Shown piece by piece: positions 17,328-24,358 of a stretch of 30,835 bases of DNA (position 1 is its first letter; each line of letters starts with the position of its first letter). Origin of the DNA: Verrucomicrobiota bacterium (GTDB taxonomy: Bacteria > Verrucomicrobiota > Verrucomicrobiia > Opitutales > Opitutaceae); NCBI GenBank assembly GCA_023426435.1, contig JAFAAS010000065.1, forward strand, positions 1 through 30,835, read 5' to 3'. The translations under genes and the position numbers were made by a program. Under the pieces are notes generated by a model. That model saw nothing but the letters and a program-made list of their open reading frames with translations, did not search any database and was not told the origin of the DNA.

Positions 17328-18359
17328 ATGACCAACTTGCTTCGCGTTACCCAGCGAGATGTTGCTCGGGAGTTTGGCTGCAGCCATGCCACGGTGTCGC
17401 TCGCATTGAGCGGCAACCCGCGCATCAGTGAAAAGGTGAGGGCGGAGATCGCCGAACTGGCGGACAGAATGGGCTACCGGCCCGATCCGAGTTTGGCGCA
17501 GCTGGCGCGGAGCCGTTTCGCGCGCCGCTCGGCCAGTTACCGGGCGAATCTCGCGTATCTGGTGCATTCGAAAGCTCCGGGACCGCAGCAGCTGCGTCAT
17601 TTCGAAGCGGCGCGGAAACGGGCGGAGCAGAGCGGCTACAAAGTGGAATCGTTCGACCTGGCGAACTACGCTTCGGGCGCGTCGGCCGCCCAGGTTCTAT
17701 ATAATCGCGGCGTGCGCGGAATCATCATTCCGTCCATGCCGGCGCAGGTGGAAGATCATCTGCGCGATCGCGCGTGGGAGCGTTTCACCATCGTGTGCTG
17801 CTCGCTGGGGTGGGCGCGTTTTGTCTACAATGTGGTGACGGACGACGTTTTCGCCGCGACGCGCCTCACGTGGAACGAAGTCGTATCGCGGGGCTACACC
17901 CGAATCGGCGCGGCGATGTTCCGGCACAATCCGATCGCGGAAGACGATTTCGCGCGGCACGGCGCCTCGTTTGCGCAGCAGGAAGCGCTCGTGCCGAAGG
18001 GCCGTCGCATCCCGATCCTGGTCGATTGCGATCCCTTCGACCGGGACACCTTCATGCGTTGGTTTGAGCGCTACAAGCCGCAGGTCGTGATCTCGTTCAT
18101 CAGCCGAGCCTGCGAGTGGCTGATCGACTCGGGCTACAAGGTGCCCGAGGACGTTGCGTTCGCGTGTCTGAACGTGCGGGCGCAGGAGGGCTATACCGGG
18201 GTGCTGATTCCCGATCCCGATCTGGCGACGACGGCGGTGGATTTTCTGATCGCGCAAATTCATCAGAATCAGCGCGGCGTGCCGCGTGTGCAGCAGTCGC
18301 TGATGTTGGAACCGCAATGGCGCGAAGGGAAGACACTGCCGGTTCGTTCCCGACACTGA
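17328..18359 (+). CDS. LacI-family transcriptional regulator 2
   Basis: A 343-residue regulator, paralogous to the one at 8026-9126. The helix-turn-helix is at residues 7-26 (VTQRDVAREFGCSHATVSLA), followed by LSGNPRISEKVR and MGYRPDP. The sensor domain keeps the shared segments RFTIVCCSLGWARF and RIGAAMFRHNPIAEDD. GAGG at 17316-17319, eight bases before the ATG, is one of the few plausible Shine-Dalgarno sequences in the window and supports this start. The gene is divergent from the GH78 operon with only ~20 bases between the two proposed starts, and is followed by receptor 2 on the same strand. The arrangement suggests control of the rhamnosidase operon and possibly of receptor 2, with a released sugar as effector. 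That role is inferred. Confidence 0.9.
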   Translation: MTNLLRVTQRDVAREFGCSHATVSLALSGNPRISEKVRAEIAELADRMGYRPDPSLAQLARSRFARRSASYRANLAYLVHSKAPGPQQLRHFEAARKRAEQSGYKVESFDLANYASGASAAQVLYNRGVRGIIIPSMPAQVEDHLRDRAWERFTIVCCSLGWARFVYNVVTDDVFAATRLTWNEVVSRGYTRIGAAMFRHNPIAEDDFARHGASFAQQEALVPKGRRIPILVDCDPFDRDTFMRWFERYKPQVVISFISRACEWLIDSGYKVPEDVAFACLNVRAQEGYTGVLIPDPDLATTAVDFLIAQIHQNQRGVPRVQQSLMLEPQWREGKTLPVRSRH

Positions 18360-18373
18360 GTTAACGAATTAAC
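18360..18373. promoter_or_regulatory. AT-rich palindrome between LacI 2 and TonB receptor 2
   Basis: GTTAA-CGAA-TTAAC is a perfect inverted repeat with 5-base arms, starting immediately after the LacI 2 stop codon and 137 bases before the receptor start. Its AT content stands out from the GC-rich surroundings. The reverse complement of its first seven bases (CGTTAAC) also occurs at 7954-7960, between receptor 1 and LacI 1. It could be an operator or a small transcript-end hairpin. Confidence 0.25.
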
Positions 18374-18510
18374 CGCTGGTGGGTTTGCGGCGACCCGCGC
18401 GGGGCGCTTCTTCACCTGGACCCACGGGTGATTCGACCCCTTCCGCTCCTTGCAGCGGGAAATCGGATGCACCTATCACCCCCCACGCAACGTAAGCTCC
18501 CCGTTCAGCC

Positions 18511-21500
18511 ATGCAGACTACTACTACCTGCCGTCCCGGGATTTCCGGGCTCTTGGTGCTGTCTGGATTGCTCGCCTGGCCGCTGTCGGCCGCGGCGCAA
18601 GCCACAGACGCATCTTCGCCATCCGGCGATGAAACCATCGTCCTCTCGCCCTTCGAGGTGAGAACCGACCGCGACAGCGGATATATCGCGACCAACACGC
18701 TCGCGGGCAGCCGCCTGAATACCTCGCTGCGCAACACGCCGGCGTCGATTTCTGTCCTCACGAAGGACTTTCTCGACGACATCGGCGCGCTCAATGTCAA
18801 CCAGGCGATGGAGTTTGCGCTCAGCGCCGGGAATGACATCGGCGGCGGCAACTCGAACGTCGGTGCGTCGACCGGAAACGGGCTCATCGACAACGATTTC
18901 AACTTCCAGATCCGCGGTTATCGCCGCGCGACGCAGACGCGCGATTACTTCAACACGATCATCAGCGCGGACATCTTCAATCTCGACCGCGTGGACATCG
19001 CGCGCGGTCCGAACTCGATCCTTTTCGGCATCGGTGGACCGGGCGGCATCGTGAACGTGTCGCCGAAGCGCGCGCGGCTCGATCGCAACATCGAAGACGT
19101 GACGCTGCATTTCGGCAGCTGGAACATGCGTCGTGGCGCGATCGACGTGAACCACGAGTTGATCGACGACAAGCTGGCGGCGCGCCTGAACCTGATGGCG
19201 CAGCGGGCGGACGGTTATCGCGATTTCGAGTCGGATAACCAGGAGCGCGGCGCGCTGGCGCTGACGTGGAAGCCGCTGGAGAGCACGACGATTCGCTTCT
19301 CCGGCGAGATGGGCCACATGAAGCAGAACAAAGTTCGCCCGTGGATGCCGTGGGACAACATTTCGCAATGGGCTGCGATGGGCCGGCATTTTGTCGATTT
19401 CGGCACGCCTCAGGCGCCGTCGGTGCTCGGTGACGAGGACTACGCGCAATTCCAGAGTGGCAATGGCAACGGATTCCCGGCCAAGCCCGCGGATCCGTTC
19501 TTCGGCGGTGAAATCAAGACTGCCGGTCACATCGTCAACGGCACCGGCCGCATCTATCTGACGGACGGCCCGCTCGCGGGCAAGGTGCTCTACACCGGCA
19601 CGAGCGCGGAAAACGCGCGCTTCTACCGTTCTTCGAGTGGCTCGGGCGTGAGCGGCTACAACAGCCCGCCGGCGTGGGAGGACGAGAGCATTTATCCGCG
19701 CAGCGGTAACATCACGGGCCCCGGCCAGTTCGTGGAGTTCGATTATCACACGGTCGGACTCTTCCTGGAGCAGCGTATCGGACAGGACTTCTTCATCGAA
19801 GCGGCGGTGAACCGTTCGCACGTGGAGCGGTTGAACCGGCAAGTGGTAGGCTTCGCGGGCATCGGAATCATGTATGACGTCACCTCGACGCTTCCGACGT
19901 TCACGAGCGACATGCGCTACAACGCCACGGTGGGCGGTCCCAATGGCGCGGCGTTCGCCAACAAGCTCGGCATTCCGTATCAGGCGACGACGCAGGGGCA
20001 GAATGCGCTGAACTTCAACGAGAGCATCCGGAATCCGTATGCCGGCGCCCTGATGGCCTATGCCGAGCCGACCTATTCGGAGATGGAAACGACGCGCGAC
20101 GACATGCGGATCAGCGCGAACTACAATCTCGATCTCGACCGCTTCGGGAAGCACATGCTGCTCGGCTTCGTTAGCCGGGCCGAGACGCGGAACGAATCGC
20201 AGAACTTCCGCGAAGGTAACATCCACCCGCAACGTATGGCGCAGAACCATTTCACCGATCTGCCGCGTCGAGTGTCGCACATCTTCCCGTTCTCGCCGAA
20301 TCTCGCCGAGCGCGGATTGCCGGATCCTTTCGCCACGAAGATCGGGCCGACCCAACTCTATGGACGTCCGGATGAGTGGTTCGAGAGCGGTTTTGTGCGT
20401 GACACCTGGAGCAAGGGGAAGAATCGCATCGATTCCGCCGCGTTGGCTGCGCACAGCGAATTCTTCAATGGCCATCTCGTCACCACCGCGGGTGTCCGCC
20501 GCGATCGCATCAAGGTGTGGAATCGGTCGCAGGTCCGCAATGCGCAGACCGGTGAAGCGGTCGCGCTCAATCCCGAGCCGGCGGCGCCTGGCCTCGATCA
20601 AACCGGAGATACCCACACGCTCGGCGCGGTGTTTCACATTCCGAAGGCCGAGTGGCTGGGTGTGTTCGTCAATCGCTCGACGAACTTCCAAGACCAGGGC
20701 GGTCAGTCGTTGCTCGAGGATGAGGATCTTCGCGTGAACCGCACCCTTGGACCGTTGGAGGGCAAGGGCCTCGATTATGGCATCAAGCTCAGTCTGCTCG
20801 ACAACCGCATCAACGCGACGGTCACGCGTTTCACGGTTGATCTCGAGAACCAGGCCTCCGGTCACCAGAGCGACGTGTTCAACTACATCAATGCAATCTG
20901 GACGACGCTGCTCAACGGCGGCCCGACCGGAACGCTGACCGACCAGAACGATCCCAACGGACACCGGGTGGGCGGAACGGACTCCCGTTCGCAGAAGTCG
21001 GAAGGTTACGAGTTGGAAATCACGGCGAACCCGACGCCGAACTGGCGCATTTCGTTCAACGTCAGCAAGGCGGAGAACCAGATTTCGCAACTCGGCGGCG
21101 CGCTGTCGGACTACATCGAAAAGCATCGTTCTACCTGGCAGCAAAACGCGGCGCTGAATTACGACACGGGTCGCCCCCCGGGGAATCTCACCAATGCCGG
21201 CGGCACGAATACGATCGGCGCGCTCATCACCGGCCTGGACAGCTGGCTCGCGTTCGTGAAGTCGCAGGAAGGTCAGATCGAAACCAACATCCGTCCGTGG
21301 AACGCGAATCTCTTCACCGCGTATCGTTTCCGCGACGGCACGTTGAAGGGCCTGACGCTCGGCGCCGGCGCCAACTATCGTGGCGACGCGATTCTCGGCG
21401 TGAAACCCGCGACGTTGCAGAACCCGGTGAACGAAGTGTTCAAGGGACGCGATTACATCAACTACAACGCGATGGTCGGCTACGAGTTCACCCTTCCGCG

Positions 21501-21663
21501 TGACATCCGTGTCCGCCTGCAGCTGAACGTCGACAACCTCTTCAACAACGACGAGAAGCAGGTCGTTGCCTCGAGCTGGAATCCGGTGATGAACGGATTG
21601 CAGACTTTCGAGGCGATTCCGAACCCGCGCAGCTATCGTCTGAGCGCGACGTTCTCGTTCTGA
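18511..21663 (+). CDS. TonB-dependent outer-membrane receptor 2 (1050 aa)
   Basis: A second outer-membrane receptor. The signal peptide MQTTTTCRPGISGLLVLSGL... ends at SAAAQ (residues 26-30). It is followed by TIVLSPFEVRTDRDSGYIAT, NTLAGSRL and SISVLTKDFLDDIGALN, a plug start closely parallel to receptor 1. The plug motif DIARGPNSILFGIGGPGGIVN is well formed. The barrel ends RSYRLSATFSF with the expected C-terminal aromatic. It shares the late-barrel phrase TANPTPNWRI with receptor 1, but length and mid-barrel sequence differ, so the two probably take different ligands. No STN domain and no SusD partner are present. The ATG at 18511 gives the signal peptide directly; no clear ribosome-binding site is seen. 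It follows LacI 2 by 151 bases and ends in a strong terminator. Confidence 0.93.
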   Translation: MQTTTTCRPGISGLLVLSGLLAWPLSAAAQATDASSPSGDETIVLSPFEVRTDRDSGYIATNTLAGSRLNTSLRNTPASISVLTKDFLDDIGALNVNQAMEFALSAGNDIGGGNSNVGASTGNGLIDNDFNFQIRGYRRATQTRDYFNTIISADIFNLDRVDIARGPNSILFGIGGPGGIVNVSPKRARLDRNIEDVTLHFGSWNMRRGAIDVNHELIDDKLAARLNLMAQRADGYRDFESDNQERGALALTWKPLESTTIRFSGEMGHMKQNKVRPWMPWDNISQWAAMGRHFVDFGTPQAPSVLGDEDYAQFQSGNGNGFPAKPADPFFGGEIKTAGHIVNGTGRIYLTDGPLAGKVLYTGTSAENARFYRSSSGSGVSGYNSPPAWEDESIYPRSGNITGPGQFVEFDYHTVGLFLEQRIGQDFFIEAAVNRSHVERLNRQVVGFAGIGIMYDVTSTLPTFTSDMRYNATVGGPNGAAFANKLGIPYQATTQGQNALNFNESIRNPYAGALMAYAEPTYSEMETTRDDMRISANYNLDLDRFGKHMLLGFVSRAETRNESQNFREGNIHPQRMAQNHFTDLPRRVSHIFPFSPNLAERGLPDPFATKIGPTQLYGRPDEWFESGFVRDTWSKGKNRIDSAALAAHSEFFNGHLVTTAGVRRDRIKVWNRSQVRNAQTGEAVALNPEPAAPGLDQTGDTHTLGAVFHIPKAEWLGVFVNRSTNFQDQGGQSLLEDEDLRVNRTLGPLEGKGLDYGIKLSLLDNRINATVTRFTVDLENQASGHQSDVFNYINAIWTTLLNGGPTGTLTDQNDPNGHRVGGTDSRSQKSEGYELEITANPTPNWRISFNVSKAENQISQLGGALSDYIEKHRSTWQQNAALNYDTGRPPGNLTNAGGTNTIGALITGLDSWLAFVKSQEGQIETNIRPWNANLFTAYRFRDGTLKGLTLGAGANYRGDAILGVKPATLQNPVNEVFKGRDYINYNAMVGYEFTLPRDIRVRLQLNVDNLFNNDEKQVVASSWNPVMNGLQTFEAIPNPRSYRLSATFSF

Positions 21664-21679
21664 TCTTGGTGTGATCAAC

Positions 21680-21701
21680 GACCGAGTGCCAACACTCGGT
21701 C
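21680..21701 (+). other. Hairpin downstream of TonB receptor 2
   Basis: GACCGAGT (21680-21687) pairs perfectly with ACTCGGTC (21694-21701) around a GCCAAC loop, 16 bases after the receptor stop codon. No T-run follows. It stands just before the main terminator hairpin and may protect the transcript's 3' end. Confidence 0.5.
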
Positions 21702-21706
21702 AGCGA

Positions 21707-21739
21707 AGCCCGACGTTTCGACGTCGGGCTTTTTGTTTT
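21707..21739 (+). terminator. Intrinsic terminator of TonB receptor 2
   Basis: A perfect 10-bp stem, AGCCCGACGT (21707-21716) with ACGTCGGGCT (21721-21730), closes a TTCG tetraloop and is followed by TTTTGTTTT. This is a textbook rho-independent terminator on the plus strand. Confidence 0.92.
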
Positions 21740-21763
21740 GCGCCGATTCTCCGTTGGGGAGGC

Positions 21764-21783
21764 GGAGCTCTACGTAGAACTCC
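21764..21783. repeat. 20-base near-palindrome in the convergent intergenic space
   Basis: GGAGCTCTACGTAGAACTCC is symmetric at nine of ten base pairs around its central ACGT. It lies between the terminator of receptor 2 and the 3' end of the minus-strand ADP-ribosylglycohydrolase gene. It could be a protein-binding site, a degenerate repeat copy or part of a terminator for the opposite strand; nothing else in the window resolves this. Confidence 0.4.
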
Positions 21784-21834
21784 CGTGTGCTAGAGGATCC
21801 GTTCGCCGCGGAGCGAGAGAAGCGCGGGGCGGTT

Positions 21835-23157
21835 TTATCGATCGATGAGCGGGCTGGTGATTGAATTTCCCGGCGCGGATGGGACGGAGGTGGAGGGCAG
21901 TTCCGACAGCGTCAGCGTGGACTGCGTGGGAATCTCGTAGATGACTTGGCCGTCTTTTTCCAAGCGACGGCCGCCTTGGGCGAGGATGGCTTTCTCGGTG
22001 ACGGCGGCGATGCGGTCGACGAGATCGGAGATGCTGAAGCGGTTCGGCAGGTTATCGCGCGAGTAGTTGATGTAGGTGTCGTTGAACGGCACCGTCCAGC
22101 GTCCACGGCTGGGGAGTTCGAGCGTGAAACGAGACGGAATGGAATCCACGCCGTGCATGATGCCGAGGAGGCCTCCGAGCGTGGCGGCCTGGTTGTCGCA
22201 ATCGTAGCCTGCGCTCGTGGCGATCGCGACGGTGCGCGTGAAATCACCTTCGCCATAGAGCAGCGCCATGATGCCGCACAGCCCGTTGATCACCGAACCG
22301 AGCACGGGGGTAGGGATGCGGAATCCGTCCACTTCTCTAAAATACTTTTCGTGAAGGAGGCCGCGCACGGTGCGCCAGTCGGGATGGATTTTGTGCCACG
22401 TGAGCACGTCCCGAATGCCGCGTGCATACGGGCTGTCGGGGGGGAGCCGGGTCAGGGCGGACTCGATCAGGCGCTGGGGATCTTTCTCAAAGAATGCATC
22501 ACTGAACATCGAGGCGTAGACCATGGAAGGGTGCGTGGCCCAATCCTCGTGATGAATACGAGCGTCCCATTGCGCGCGACGCGCTGCGGCGCTGGGCATG
22601 CCGGCATAGAACACGCCCCAGATTTCGGTTTTCAATTGAGCGGAGAGGCTGAACCAGTGCGGGTTGAGCTCGCGGCTGCCCGTGGCGGGAGGCTGGTGGC
22701 CTTGTTCCATCAGATCGCGCGCGGCGCGGGTGGCGGACCAGATGAAGCGATTGATATGCGTCCGCCACATCTCGGTGATTTGCGGATAGGTAAGATCGAG
22801 GCCGTATTTTTCGACGGCGTGCAAGGTGACGAGTTCGACGTCGGTATCGTCGTCGCTCCAGGCTCCGCCCATCGCGTCGGCCATGATGTGGATGTAAGCA
22901 CGCCGATCATTGAGGTTCATGCGCAGGCTGGAGCTGGCGTCGCGATAATCGTGGTAGCGCTCGATCAACACGGGAAGCGGTTCGTCGGTGTAGAGGTTTT
23001 CGAAAGGAAACCCCAGGTAGTTGCCGACAATCTGGCCGATCCAGTAACCCTCGATGGCCTGACGGAGGCGGGTTTCGTCGATCTCGCGGGGCGCTTGGGA
23101 AAAAACCGTGCAGGAGGCGGTGAGCAGGGTGAGGTATCCGAAACGCAGGAGTTTCAT
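21835..23157 (-). CDS. ADP-ribosylglycohydrolase-family protein, exported
   Basis: A 440-residue protein with an N-terminal signal (MKLLRFGYLTLLTASCTVFSQ; the cleavage could be at FSQ or at the cysteine of TASC). The body matches the all-alpha ADP-ribosylglycohydrolase family. EGYWIGQIVGNYLGFPFEN opens the domain, SDDDTD at 101-106 supplies the first metal-binding acidic cluster, and GYDCDNQAATLGGLLG (from 317) supplies the second. Cytoplasmic members remove ADP-ribose from proteins or nucleotides. An exported member next to glycan-degradation genes more likely acts on another N- or O-glycoside, but that is inference. The start at 23157 is chosen because it places the signal peptide at the N-terminus; the frame stays open to 23301 without conserved sequence. 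It is divergent from the DUF1593 gene. Confidence 0.85.
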   Translation of the reverse strand: MKLLRFGYLTLLTASCTVFSQAPREIDETRLRQAIEGYWIGQIVGNYLGFPFENLYTDEPLPVLIERYHDYRDASSSLRMNLNDRRAYIHIMADAMGGAWSDDDTDVELVTLHAVEKYGLDLTYPQITEMWRTHINRFIWSATRAARDLMEQGHQPPATGSRELNPHWFSLSAQLKTEIWGVFYAGMPSAAARRAQWDARIHHEDWATHPSMVYASMFSDAFFEKDPQRLIESALTRLPPDSPYARGIRDVLTWHKIHPDWRTVRGLLHEKYFREVDGFRIPTPVLGSVINGLCGIMALLYGEGDFTRTVAIATSAGYDCDNQAATLGGLLGIMHGVDSIPSRFTLELPSRGRWTVPFNDTYINYSRDNLPNRFSISDLVDRIAAVTEKAILAQGGRRLEKDGQVIYEIPTQSTLTLSELPSTSVPSAPGNSITSPLIDR

Positions 23158-23273
23158 TTTCTCAGGATGTGGTTTGAGGGAAAACGTGCCGAGTGGCGGG
23201 GAGGTCACATCGGAAACCGACGTTACCGGTGTGACTTTGGGCCGGGTTATCAAACTCGAGCGGGTTCGATTCG

Positions 23274-24299
23274 TTGGCGCATCTGTCCTACCCCGTGCCA
23301 ACGAAGCTTTGCGTGCCGTTTCGACGCTGGTCGTTTTTTCTGCTCATGACGTGCATTCCTGCCGCCGCCAGTTCCCCCGTGCTCACGGGTGGGGCGCTCG
23401 GCGGCGAGCGTCCACGGGTGGTCGTTTCGACGGACATCGGCGGGGACGATCCGGACGATATTCAATCGCTGGTGCATTATCTGCTTTATGCCGATGTATT
23501 CGATACCGAGGGGCTGATCAGTTCTCCGCCGAGCAAGGGGCGCGTAAGTGACATCTTCGACGTGCTCGACGCGTATGCGGAGGATTTCGATGTGCTGCGG
23601 GCGCGGTCCGGAAGGTATCCGACGCCGGATACGTTGCGCGCGATGGTGAAACAAGGCGCGATCGATCCGGCGCCCGTGGCGGGGTTTTCGGAAGCGACCG
23701 AAGGTTCGCGGTGGATTGTCGAGCGCGCCCGTGTGACTTCGGAGCGGCCGCTGTGGGTGCTGGTGTGGGGATCGATCACCGACGTCGCGCAGGCGGTGCA
23801 CGACGCGCCGGACATCAAGTCCCGGATTCGGATCTATAGTATCGGTTCGTGGAATACGGCGCAGGATCCGGCGGCGCGTGAGTATCTGTTTCGCGAGCAT
23901 CCGGATATTTGGTGGATCGAGAACGATACGACCTTTCGCGGGATGTATCTCGGCGGGAAGCAGGAGGGCGATCTCGAGAATTTGAAATTTGTCGAGACGC
24001 ACGTGCGGCGGCGCGGCGCCCTCGGAGCGTGCTTCTGGGAGGCGAAGCAGGATATCAAGATGGGCGATACGCCGAGCGTATTGTATTTGTTGCGCGGCAC
24101 GCCGTCGGATCCGACGCGGCCCTCGTGGGGCGGACAGTTTGTGCGGACGAGAACGGAGCGGGAGACGTATTGGCACGACGATCCGGATCCCGCGCGGCGG
24201 TTTGCCGATCGGAATGGCGCGGCGCATGTGAACCGCTGGCGGGAGGATTATCTGCGTGATTGGCAGCGGCGGATGGAGATGCTGCCGCTGCGGCGGTGA
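23274..24299 (+). CDS. DUF1593 / nucleoside-hydrolase-like protein, exported
   Basis: A ~341-residue protein (numbering from the TTG at 23274). The conserved segment VVVSTDIGGDDPDDIQSLVH (about 49-68) resembles the aspartate-rich calcium site of nucleoside hydrolases and is the signature of DUF1593. EGLISSPPSKGR and WVLVWGSITDVAQAVHDAP are further family marks. A signal peptide is present (PFRRWSFFLLMTCIPAAASS). The start is uncertain: GTG codons at 23295 and 23313 would give a more compact signal peptide, while the ATG at 23346 would leave it too short. The family's substrate is not established; a glycosidase-like hydrolysis is a reasonable expectation from the fold. It is divergent from the ADP-ribosylglycohydrolase gene and followed after 59 bases by an exported FAD oxidoreductase, likely in the same operon. 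Confidence 0.82.
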   Translation: MAHLSYPVPTKLCVPFRRWSFFLLMTCIPAAASSPVLTGGALGGERPRVVVSTDIGGDDPDDIQSLVHYLLYADVFDTEGLISSPPSKGRVSDIFDVLDAYAEDFDVLRARSGRYPTPDTLRAMVKQGAIDPAPVAGFSEATEGSRWIVERARVTSERPLWVLVWGSITDVAQAVHDAPDIKSRIRIYSIGSWNTAQDPAAREYLFREHPDIWWIENDTTFRGMYLGGKQEGDLENLKFVETHVRRRGALGACFWEAKQDIKMGDTPSVLYLLRGTPSDPTRPSWGGQFVRTRTERETYWHDDPDPARRFADRNGAAHVNRWREDYLRDWQRRMEMLPLRR

Positions 24300-24358
24300 G
24301 TGGGCGATCGGCGTTGCGCGGCGATCGATGGTCAGGCGTAAATTCTCGAAGCTTTCTC

